NCBI RefSeq assembly: GCF_002386445.1
Contig: NZ_DGIR01000005.1
Span: 95,188 to 159,187 of the forward strand
From: Pseudomonas sp. UBA4617
GTDB lineage: Bacteria; Pseudomonadota; Gammaproteobacteria; Pseudomonadales; Pseudomonadaceae
Reading direction: 5' to 3'
DNA: 64,000 nucleotides
Every line of letters starts with the position of its first letter. Position 1 is the first letter of the stretch. Below, one piece after another: positions 16,281 to 23,916 of the stretch. The position numbers and the translations under genes are program-made. The notes below the pieces were generated by a model. It did no database searches. It was not told the DNA's origin and worked only from the letters and a program-made list of their open reading frames with translations.

Positions 16281-16934
16281 CTAAAGCGCCCAGACACGCC
16301 CTGCACCGGCCAGGTACACGCGGCTGGTGGCAGGGGCGGCGATTTCCCAGCCCCCGGTGAATTCACCGAACGCCGGCAGCAGGCTCACCTGGCCATCGAC
16401 CAGGAAGCACGGCAGGCGCAGGCGCTGCCGCGCCTTGCCGCGCAGGACGAAGACCGGGTGGACATGGCCTGCCAGTACCGGGTGGGTCGGGTGAGGTCGC
16501 GGTTCGTGCTGTAGCGCGAAGGGTTCCAGCAGCCAGGGTTCGTCCATCACTTCGATGCCGAGCGAAGCGGGTGGATCGCCGGCGTTGTGGTCATGGTTGC
16601 CGCGTATCAGCACGATCCTCAGCGCCCGGTGTCGTTCGCGCCACGCCTGTAGCCTGGCCAGCGTCGCTGGCGCTCGCGCTGCACGCGCATGCAGGAAGTC
16701 GCCCAGGACGATCAGTTGCTCGCATGCATGTGCGGCCAACAACGCATCCAGACGGGCAAGCGTCGCTGTGGTGGTGCCACGCGGTACCGGTTGATGCAAG
16801 GCGCGATAGCTTGCGGCCTTGCCGATGTGCACGTCCGCCACCAGCAGGGCGCGGCGTGCTGGCCAGTAGATGGCCTTGTCGGGAAGCAGCCAGAGCTGCT
16901 GGCCACAGTGCTCGATGGGTAGTAGACCGGTCAT
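16281..16934 (-). CDS. pdeM: Ligase-associated DNA damage response phosphoesterase PdeM
   Basis: A 217-residue calcineurin-like metallophosphoesterase. The metal-binding motifs are visible in order: LLVADVHIGK (D-x-H), LIVLGDFLH (GD), RGNHDHN (GNHD) and LAGHVHP (GHxH). The small PdeM type is found with a Lhr-like helicase, an ATP-dependent ligase and a beta-CASP exonuclease, all of which lie upstream here. Its ATG overlaps the helicase stop by four bases (16931-16934), implying coupled translation. The biochemical substrate is not fixed by sequence; phosphodiesterase or nuclease action on DNA ends is the family proposal. Confidence 0.88.
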   Translation of the reverse strand: MTGLLPIEHCGQQLWLLPDKAIYWPARRALLVADVHIGKAASYRALHQPVPRGTTTATLARLDALLAAHACEQLIVLGDFLHARAARAPATLARLQAWRERHRALRIVLIRGNHDHNAGDPPASLGIEVMDEPWLLEPFALQHEPRPHPTHPVLAGHVHPVFVLRGKARQRLRLPCFLVDGQVSLLPAFGEFTGGWEIAAPATSRVYLAGAGRVWAL

Positions 16935-19384
16935 TCACCAGCACCCGCTGCACTTTCCAGTTCGGCGACCATCCGTGCAATCCGGTCCGCCAGTTTCTCC
17001 GTGCTCAGGGTTTCGCGCATGCCCTCCACCAGCAAGGCAAACGCCAACGGCCCCGGCCGCTTCAGCAATTGCAGGTCGAGCCGCAAGCGCCCCATTTTCA
17101 ACAATTGCCGATGCAGGCGCTCGATCTCCAGTTCTTCATTCAACACTTCGTCCCGCGCCTGGCCCAGCAGCAAGTTGCCAGCGTCATGCTTGCGGAAAAC
17201 CTCGTAGAACAGTCCGCTGGAAGCCTGGATCTGCCGCAGGCTTTTCTGAGCCGCCGGGTAGCCGCCAAATACCAGCCCGGCAATCTGGGCAATCTCGCGG
17301 AAACGCCGCAATGCCATTTCTCCTGCGTTGAGGCTGGCCAGCACATCGTCCAGCAGGTGCTCGGTAGCCAGTGCCTGCGGCAGATGGGTCGCCCAATCCA
17401 CCTGGCTGGGGCTGAGCAGTTCGAACCCATAGTCGTTGACGGCGATCGAAACCGACAGCGGCTGTAAGCGGCTCACCCGCCAGGCAATCAGGTTGGCCAG
17501 ACCCAGGTTGGCCATGCGCCCGGCAAACGGATACAGGAACAGGTGCCAGCCCTGGCGGGATCTGAAGGTTTCGGCGAGCAAGGTGTCGACGGAAGGCAGC
17601 GCCGACCATTGGGCCTGCAAGGCCAGCAGCGGCCGTGCTGCACGCATCTCCGGGCCATCGAAGTGCCCGTGCGCTGCTGCATCGAGTTGCTCGACCAGGG
17701 CGTCGGCCAGTTCGCTGGAAAGCGGCATGCGGCCGCCATTCCAGCGGGCAACCGCCGCCTTGCGTGCGCTGCTGCGGCGCACGTAGGCGGTCATGTTCTC
17801 CACTCGCACCAGTTCCAGCACACGCCCGGCGAACACCAAGGTATCGCCAGGGCGCAAACGGGCGATGAACGCTTCTTCGACGCTGCCCAGCGCCTTGCCG
17901 CTGCCGCCCTTGCTCCAGTACTTGAGCTGCAGGCTGGCGTCGCTGACGATGGTGCCGATACTCATGCGGTGACGGCGAGCCAGGCGTTCGCTGGCAACCT
18001 GGTAAACGCCGTCGGCCTGGCGCTCGACGCGCTGGTAGTCGGGGTAGGCGCTGAGCGAGCTGCCACCATGGCAGACGAAGTCCAGCGCCCATTGCCACTG
18101 GCTGTCGCGTAACGCTCGAAATGCCCAGGTGCTGCGTACCTCTTCGAGCAGCAGTTCGGCCTGAAAGCCACTGCCCAGGGCCATGCTGACCAGGTGCTGC
18201 ACCAGCACGTCCATGCACAGGCGTGGCGAATGGCGGGCCTCGATGTGCCCGGCGGCCAGGGCCCGCCTGGCGGCGGCTGCCTCTACCAGTTCCAGGCTGT
18301 GAGTAGGCACCAGGGTAACCCGCGAGCGTCGCCCCGGTGCATGGCCGGAGCGCCCGGCCCGCTGCATCAGGCGGGCAATGCCCTTGGCCGAACCGATCTG
18401 CAGCACGCGCTCGACTGGTAGAAAGTCCACGCCCAGGTCCAGGCTGGAGGTGCAGACTACCGCTTTCAGGCTGCCCTGCTTGAGGCTGCGCTCGACCCAG
18501 TCACGCGTTTCACGGGCCAGTGAGGCATGGTGCAGGGCGATCAGCCCGGCCCAGTCGGGGCGGGCTTCGAGCAGGGCCTGGTACCAGAGTTCGGCCTGGG
18601 CCCGGGTGTTGGTGAACACCAGGCAACTGCTGCTGGCATCGATCTCCCGGCTGACCTGGTCGAGCATTTTCAAACCCATGTGCCCGGCCCACGGGAAGCG
18701 TTCGATGGCGGTTGGTAGCAGAGTATCGACCAGCAGCGGTTTGTCCTGCCGGCCTTGTACCAGCAAACCACCCTGAGGCAGCAATACATCCAGTGCATGC
18801 TGCAGGTTGCCAAGGGTCGCGGACAGGCCCCAGGTGGGCAGGCCCGGGCGCCAGCGGCGCAGGCGCGCCAAGGCCAGTTGCAGTTGTACCCCGCGCTTGT
18901 TGCCCAGCAGTTCGTGCCATTCGTCCACTACTACCAGGCGCAATGTGGCGAAGTCGTTGTGGGCTTGTGCGCGGGTCAGCAGCAGGGTCAGGCTTTCGGG
19001 TGTAGTGACCAGCACGCTGGGCAGGCGCCGCGCCTGGCGGGCACGTTCGGCACTGCCGGTATCGCCGCTGCGCACGCCCACGCTCCACGGCAAGCCGAGC
19101 TCGTCCAGCGGCGCCTGCAGGGCACGGGCGGTATCGGCGGCCAAGGCTCGCATCGGCGTCACCCACAGCACCTGCAACGGCGCAGCCTGTCGCCCCTGGG
19201 CTTCGGCCTTGAAGGCACGCAGCGCGGCAAGCCATACCGCGTAGGTCTTGCCGGCGCCGGTACTGGCATGCAGCAGGCCGGATTCGCCGCGTGCCACGGC
19301 GGCCCAGACACGGCGCTGGAAAGCGAACGGCTTCCAGCCACGCTTGGCGAACCAGGCGTTGGCGAGGTCGGTAGCGGCGGGCAT
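16931..19384 (-). CDS. Ligase-associated DEXH-box DNA helicase (Lhr-like)
   Basis: An 817-residue superfamily 2 helicase. Motifs: Walker A ASTGAGKTYAVW (about residue 40), DEWH in VVDEWHELLG, SATLGN, HHASLARETRDWVE, SLDLGVDFLPVERV and QRAGRSGH (motif VI). The C-terminal half carries the winged-helix and Lhr-core regions. It belongs to the ligase-associated group implicated in DNA damage response. ATG at 19384 has AAGGA ten bases upstream; in-frame codons to 19423 are possible. It overlaps pdeM by four bases and lies 66 bases after the M14-type gene. Much longer than PdeM or the ligase, it is probably the motor of the pathway. Confidence 0.92.
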   Translation of the reverse strand: MPAATDLANAWFAKRGWKPFAFQRRVWAAVARGESGLLHASTGAGKTYAVWLAALRAFKAEAQGRQAAPLQVLWVTPMRALAADTARALQAPLDELGLPWSVGVRSGDTGSAERARQARRLPSVLVTTPESLTLLLTRAQAHNDFATLRLVVVDEWHELLGNKRGVQLQLALARLRRWRPGLPTWGLSATLGNLQHALDVLLPQGGLLVQGRQDKPLLVDTLLPTAIERFPWAGHMGLKMLDQVSREIDASSSCLVFTNTRAQAELWYQALLEARPDWAGLIALHHASLARETRDWVERSLKQGSLKAVVCTSSLDLGVDFLPVERVLQIGSAKGIARLMQRAGRSGHAPGRRSRVTLVPTHSLELVEAAAARRALAAGHIEARHSPRLCMDVLVQHLVSMALGSGFQAELLLEEVRSTWAFRALRDSQWQWALDFVCHGGSSLSAYPDYQRVERQADGVYQVASERLARRHRMSIGTIVSDASLQLKYWSKGGSGKALGSVEEAFIARLRPGDTLVFAGRVLELVRVENMTAYVRRSSARKAAVARWNGGRMPLSSELADALVEQLDAAAHGHFDGPEMRAARPLLALQAQWSALPSVDTLLAETFRSRQGWHLFLYPFAGRMANLGLANLIAWRVSRLQPLSVSIAVNDYGFELLSPSQVDWATHLPQALATEHLLDDVLASLNAGEMALRRFREIAQIAGLVFGGYPAAQKSLRQIQASSGLFYEVFRKHDAGNLLLGQARDEVLNEELEIERLHRQLLKMGRLRLDLQLLKRPGPLAFALLVEGMRETLSTEKLADRIARMVAELESAAGAGE

Positions 19385-19450
19385 GGGGCATGGGTCCTTG
19401 GCGGGCTGTGTCTCTACAGACAACCCGCCAGCTGCAATGGTTTTACCCGG

Positions 19451-20566
19451 TCAGTTACCCAGCAGGTAGCCGCTGCGGCACACCTGCGCGCCGGCCACGT
19501 GGGCGATGACCATGCCAGCGGTAGCCATGCGCCGTACGCTGCGCGCATACAGCAGGCCTGGCTGGTGGTTGCGCACGGCAGTCACGCGGTCGCTGAGCGG
19601 GTCGATGACTTCGGCAATCAGTTGGCCAGCCTCGAGGGTTTGCCCAGGCTTTGCGTGGTACACCAGCAGCCCGCCCAACGGCGCTATCACAGGCTCGACC
19701 GCGGCCAGTGGCGTAGCAGGGTTGCGCAAGGCAGGCAGAGCAGTGGCGGCACCTTCGATGACCCCCGTGTGGGTCAGGAAATCGAGAAGCGCCTGGCAGT
19801 CCTTGCTGGCCAGCTCATGGCTGACATCGGCCTGGCCACGCAACTCGACCGTCACCGAGCAGCAGCCCAGCGGGATCGGGAAGCGCTTGCCGAAGCGCTG
19901 CTGCAACTGCCACCAGACCAGGCTGAAGCATTCATCGAACGACTGCCCGCCCGAGTCGGTGGCCAGCAGGCTGGCCTGCGCGCCCAGGTAGCGCGCCAGC
20001 GGTTCGATCTGCGGCCAGGCGTCTGGCGTGGTGTACAGATGCTCCACGGCCTCGAAGTCACAGTGCAGGTCCAGCACCATGTCGGCATCGCAGGCCAGGC
20101 GCTGCAAGATCAGGCGCTGGGCCTGCAGCGGTGTGCGCGCCGGGTGTGCGTCCAGCCCGCGGCGCAGGTACTCGCGGATCAGGGCGAGGTTATGGGCCGG
20201 GTCTTGAGTCAGGTGTTCTTCGATCTGGTCGCCGATGCTGTCCGACAGGTCGACGAAATTGCGGTTGAAGTTCTCGCCGCTTTGCAGTTCGAAACGCCCC
20301 AGCGGTGCATCTAGCAGTACCTGTTCCAGGCCGACCGGGTTGGCCACCGGCACCAGAATGATCTCCTGTAGCAGGCGGCCTTGCTGTTCCAGTTCGGCCA
20401 GGCGGCGCTTGAGGTGCCAGGCCACCAGCATGCCGGGCAGTTCGTCGGCATGCAGCGAGGCCTGGATATACACCTTGCCGCCACCACGGGGGCCGTAGTG
20501 GAAGCTGTGCAACTGGCGGGTGATACCCGGAACGGGGGAGAGCAGGTCGTGGGTTGAATGGTGCAT
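19451..20566 (-). CDS. Zinc hydrolase of the succinylglutamate desuccinylase/aspartoacylase family
   Basis: A 371-residue M14-type metallo-carboxypeptidase/deacylase. The zinc ligands appear as HADELPG (H-x-x-E) near residue 45 and LDLHCDFEAVEH. The C-terminal 80 residues resemble a biotinyl/lipoyl-like barrel (GGLLVYHAKPGQTLEAGQLIAEV), a common appendage in this family. Substrate class is an N-acyl amino acid or a C-terminal peptide bond; sequence alone does not say which. It stands on the same strand inside the DNA repair cluster, 133 bases after the ligase gene and 66 before the helicase, so co-transcription is likely though function may be separate. Start 20566 has CAGGA upstream. Confidence 0.85.
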   Translation of the reverse strand: MHHSTHDLLSPVPGITRQLHSFHYGPRGGGKVYIQASLHADELPGMLVAWHLKRRLAELEQQGRLLQEIILVPVANPVGLEQVLLDAPLGRFELQSGENFNRNFVDLSDSIGDQIEEHLTQDPAHNLALIREYLRRGLDAHPARTPLQAQRLILQRLACDADMVLDLHCDFEAVEHLYTTPDAWPQIEPLARYLGAQASLLATDSGGQSFDECFSLVWWQLQQRFGKRFPIPLGCCSVTVELRGQADVSHELASKDCQALLDFLTHTGVIEGAATALPALRNPATPLAAVEPVIAPLGGLLVYHAKPGQTLEAGQLIAEVIDPLSDRVTAVRNHQPGLLYARSVRRMATAGMVIAHVAGAQVCRSGYLLGN

Positions 20567-20699
20567 GGTCGTCCTGATTGCGTGGCGAAAACGGTCTGCG
20601 ACACGGGTCGGCACACAGATAGAAGCATAGATTCCGTGACTGCGCCTCATCCGCTACCTGCAGGGTGAGCGCGCGGGCTTTTTCGCGGTCCGAATCGTC

Positions 20700-22358
20700 T
20701 CAAGCCAGCAGTGCCTGCAGGGTCGCCAGGTCATCCGCCTCTTCGACTGGCTTGTCCAGCCGCCAGCGCAGCATCCGCGGAAAGCGCACGGCAATGCCGC
20801 TCTTGTGCCTGCGGGACAGGGCGATGCCCTCGAAGCCCAACTCGAATACCAGCGTCGGCGTCACGCTGCGCACCGGGCCAAAGGTTTCGACCGTGGTCTT
20901 GCGGATGATGGCGTCGACCTTGCGCATCTCTTCATCACTGAGCCCTGAGTAGGCCTTGGCAAAAGGTACCAGCGCCCGCCCCGGCGTGCCGGCCGGCGCG
21001 TCCCACACGGCGAAGGTGTAATCGCTGTACAGGCTGGCCCGCCGGCCATGGCCGCGCTGGGCATAGATCAGCACGGCATCGACGCTGAACGGGTCGATCT
21101 TCCACTTCCACCAGGTGCCCATGTCCTTGGTTCGCCCTACGCCATACAAGGCCTCGCGCTGCTTCAGCATCAAGCCTTCCACCCCCAGGCTGCGTGACTG
21201 TTCGCGCTGGCGGGCAAGGTCGGCCCAGTCCGCGCCCTCGAGCAGGGGAGAGAGCACCACGGGTGCCAATGGGTGCTCCTCAAGCACCTGCTCCAACTGG
21301 CGGCGGCGCGCGTGCTGCGGCCGGCTGCGCCAGTCCTCGCCCTGCCATTCCAGCAGGTCGTAGGCCTGTAGCACTACCGGCGCATCGCTCAGCAGTTTCT
21401 TGCCCAGGGTCTTGCGGCCCAGGCGCTGCTGCAACAGGGCAAAGGGCTGTACCGCCAGTTCATCCGCCGAACTGCCCGGTTTCCACACCAGAATCTCGCC
21501 ATCGAGCACGACCCCGTCGGGTAGTGTCTGCGCCAGGCTGTGCAGCTCGGGGAAGCGCTCGGTGACCAGTTCCTCGCCACGCGACCAGACCCATAGCTGG
21601 CCTTCGCGCTTGACCACCTGGGCACGAATGCCGTCCCACTTCCATTCGATCTGCCATTCGCTCGGTGGGCCGAGCAGCGTATCGAACTGTTCGCTCGGCA
21701 CTTGCAGCGGGTGAGCCAGAAAGAACGGGTAGGGCTGGCCACCACGCTGGCCATGTTCATCGTCTGATGCCGGGGCGACCAGATGCTGGTAGCTGGCGGC
21801 GGAGGGGCGGTGGCTGATGTCGGTGTAGCCGACCAGGCGCTGGGCCACGCGTTTGGCATCCAGCCCGGCCAATTGTGCCAGGGCACGGGTGACCAGCAGC
21901 TTCGATACGCCAACGCGAAAGCTCCCCGTGATCAGCTTCAGGCACAGCATCAGGCTGGGGCGGTCCAGCTTTGCCCACAGCGGTGGCAGGCGTTGCTGGA
22001 GCTGTTCGACTGGCAGACCACGTAATGGCAGCAGATGCTGTTCGACCCAATAGGCCAGGCCATCGTCGCTCACGTGGTGGCTTTCCGGCACCAGCAGGGA
22101 AATGGTTTCGGCCAGGTCGCCAACGGCCTGGTAGCTTTCCTCGAACAGCCAGTCCGGCAGCCCCGCCAATGCACTGGCCAGCTCGCGCAACACCCGGGTT
22201 GGCACCAGCTGGCGAGGGCGACCACCGGCCAGGAAGTATACGGCCCAGGCGGCATCCTCAGCCGGGGCGTTGCTGAAGTAGTCACGCAAGGCCTGCAGCT
22301 TGGCGGCGCTGGAGGTGGTTGCATCCAGCCTCAGGTACAGGTCGGCAAACGCTTTCAT
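20700..22358 (-). CDS. ATP-dependent DNA ligase (ligase-associated repair cluster)
   Basis: A 552-residue ligase of the LigB/LigC-like stand-alone type. An N-terminal helical DNA-binding domain (about 1-200) is followed by the adenylation domain with EWKWDGIRAQ, whose Lys is adenylated, and VLDGEILVW. The OB-fold carries KWKIDPFSVDAVL and ends with ALSRRHKSGIAVRFPRMLRWR. Bacterial replication uses the NAD-dependent ligase, so this enzyme is presumably for repair. ATG at 22358 overlaps the exonuclease stop by four bases. It lacks the polymerase and phosphoesterase domains of LigD. Confidence 0.94.
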   Translation of the reverse strand: MKAFADLYLRLDATTSSAAKLQALRDYFSNAPAEDAAWAVYFLAGGRPRQLVPTRVLRELASALAGLPDWLFEESYQAVGDLAETISLLVPESHHVSDDGLAYWVEQHLLPLRGLPVEQLQQRLPPLWAKLDRPSLMLCLKLITGSFRVGVSKLLVTRALAQLAGLDAKRVAQRLVGYTDISHRPSAASYQHLVAPASDDEHGQRGGQPYPFFLAHPLQVPSEQFDTLLGPPSEWQIEWKWDGIRAQVVKREGQLWVWSRGEELVTERFPELHSLAQTLPDGVVLDGEILVWKPGSSADELAVQPFALLQQRLGRKTLGKKLLSDAPVVLQAYDLLEWQGEDWRSRPQHARRRQLEQVLEEHPLAPVVLSPLLEGADWADLARQREQSRSLGVEGLMLKQREALYGVGRTKDMGTWWKWKIDPFSVDAVLIYAQRGHGRRASLYSDYTFAVWDAPAGTPGRALVPFAKAYSGLSDEEMRKVDAIIRKTTVETFGPVRSVTPTLVFELGFEGIALSRRHKSGIAVRFPRMLRWRLDKPVEEADDLATLQALLA

Positions 22359-23371
22359 GCGCCTGGCTCCGTGGCGACAGCGTCGTCTTCCTCGCCGTAT
22401 TCGGTTGCGAAGGCCCGGGCATCGAGGCCTTGTTCGTTCAAGTAGCGCACCAGTACGTTGACTGACCCGTGGGTGACCATTACCCGTTCCGCGCCGGTCT
22501 GGCCGATGGCCCATAGCAACCCCGGCCAATCGGCATGGTCCGAGAGTACGAAGCCACGGTCCACCCCGCGCCGTCGGCGGGTGCCACGCAACAGCATCCA
22601 GCCACTGGCGAAGGCATCGCTGTAATCACCGAAACGGCGCATCCAGCTGCTGCCACCGGCCGATGGTGGGGCCAGGACCAACGCCTGGCGCAGCAGCGGG
22701 TCGTTGCGCGGGATATCACCGGCGTAGCGGGTCTCTGGCAAGTAGACGCCAGCTTCCCGATATACCCGGTTGAGCGGCTCGACGGCGCCATGCACAAGGA
22801 TCGGGCCAATGCTGGCGTCCAGCCCGTGGAGGATCCGCTGGGCCTTGCCGAAGGCGTAGCAGAACAGCACGCTGGCCTTGCCCTGTGCGCAGTTGGCGCG
22901 CCACCAGGCATTGATCCCGGAGAAAATTTCGCCTTGGCTGGGCCAGCGGTAGATGGGCAGGCCGAAGGTCGACTCGGTGATGAAGGTGTGGCAGGGCACC
23001 GGTTCGAACGGTGCGCAGGTGCCGTCCGGCTCCACTTTGTAGTCACCGGAGGCGACCCAGACCTCGCCCTGGTACTCCAGACGCACCTGCGCCGAGCCCA
23101 GGACATGCCCGGCCGGGTGCAGGCTCAGGGTAACGCCATGGTGCAGCAGGCGTTCGCCGTAGGGCAGGGTCTGCAAGTTGATGTCCTGGCCGAGGCGGCT
23201 GCGCAGGATGCCGGCGCCAGGGCTGGCGGCCAGGTAATGGCCATTGCCGATGCGGGCGTGGTCGCCGTGGCCATGGGTGATCACAGCTCGGTCCACGGGC
23301 CGCCACGGGTCGATGTAGAAATCACCGGGCGGGCAGTACAGGCCTTCGGGGCGGGCGATGACGAGGTCCAT
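22355..23371 (-). CDS. Ligase-associated DNA exonuclease (metallo-beta-lactamase/beta-CASP)
   Basis: A 338-residue MBL-fold nuclease. The metal site ITHGHGDHARIG (HxHxDH) lies near residue 33, PAGHVLGSAQ follows, then SGDYK and VLSDHADWPGL in the beta-CASP part. It is related to the SNM1/Artemis and CPSF73 groups and is always described beside the ATP ligase and Lhr-like helicase. It is the first gene of the minus-strand cluster exo-ligase-(M14)-helicase-pdeM, and its stop overlaps the ligase ATG. The short upstream region contains a perfect hairpin but no clear promoter. Confidence 0.92.
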   Translation of the reverse strand: MDLVIARPEGLYCPPGDFYIDPWRPVDRAVITHGHGDHARIGNGHYLAASPGAGILRSRLGQDINLQTLPYGERLLHHGVTLSLHPAGHVLGSAQVRLEYQGEVWVASGDYKVEPDGTCAPFEPVPCHTFITESTFGLPIYRWPSQGEIFSGINAWWRANCAQGKASVLFCYAFGKAQRILHGLDASIGPILVHGAVEPLNRVYREAGVYLPETRYAGDIPRNDPLLRQALVLAPPSAGGSSWMRRFGDYSDAFASGWMLLRGTRRRRGVDRGFVLSDHADWPGLLWAIGQTGAERVMVTHGSVNVLVRYLNEQGLDARAFATEYGEEDDAVATEPGA

Positions 23372-23438
23372 GGCTCAACGTCTGCAATAGGGCTTGCTAG
23401 CTCAGAGTGCCGAGGGCCGCGGCAAGTTCGATGTGTGA

Positions 23439-23460
23439 GGCAGCCCTCTGGAGGGCTGCC
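23439..23460. terminator. Hairpin after the small gene at 23.5 kb
   Basis: Perfect 10-bp stem GGCAGCCCTC/GAGGGCTGCC with a 2-base loop. No U-tract follows on either strand, so it may stabilise a 3' end rather than terminate by itself. Confidence 0.5.
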
Positions 23461-23469
23461 CGTACCGCG

Positions 23470-23811
23470 TCAGGCAATAGCGATCTTCCAGCCTGATTTT
23501 CGGGCTTCTTCGATAGTGATCTTGGCAATGCGGGAGATGTTCAGGCGTTTGCCATCATGCATCAGGTAGGGGGCAGTACGGAAGTAATCCCATGTGGTCT
23601 CGGCGCTGCCTGGCAGCAGGTCCTTGGTGTCATAAGAGATTTCCAGGGTGGCTGGTGAAGTAACCGCAGGGGCGCTGGCATCTCCGTCGCTGATCATGCA
23701 GTAGTCGGCGTTGGCGGTACCTACCCAAAGTTGGGCATTGACGGTGGCGCCAGCAGGAACTTTGAGGGTATCAGGCCAGGAAATCTCGATTTTCAGGGTT
23801 TCTGTAGTCAT
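23470..23811 (-). CDS. Small protein of unknown function, possibly YbaY/YscW-like beta fold
   Basis: A 113-residue protein without signal peptide or membrane segment. The pattern LKIEISWPDTLKVPAGATVN then SPATLEISYDTKDLLPG and GKRLNISRIAKITI recalls the beta-sandwich of YbaY/YscW-type proteins, which open with a strand followed by PxGA and later have a YDxxxI segment. The lipoprotein signal usual for YbaY is missing, so this is only a loose suggestion. The start at 23811 has AGAGGA upstream; 23820 is an alternative. It lies alone between the exonuclease and acylase genes. Confidence 0.65.
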   Translation of the reverse strand: MTTETLKIEISWPDTLKVPAGATVNAQLWVGTANADYCMISDGDASAPAVTSPATLEISYDTKDLLPGSAETTWDYFRTAPYLMHDGKRLNISRIAKITIEEARKSGWKIAIA

Positions 23812-23916
23812 GTTGGTCATCCTCTTGATGGAAAAAAGTGCCGCAGCTGTCCGGGAACAGTGCGACACCGAGGATGCTAGGTAGCTGGGTTGCTGCGGGT
23901 AAGCGGGAACTGCTCC

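Noticed and set aside
18755..20314. A 519-codon open frame on the plus strand across the helicase and M14 gene
   Set aside because: Gln/Ala/Arg-rich product typical of an antisense shadow; both minus-strand genes have strong motifs.
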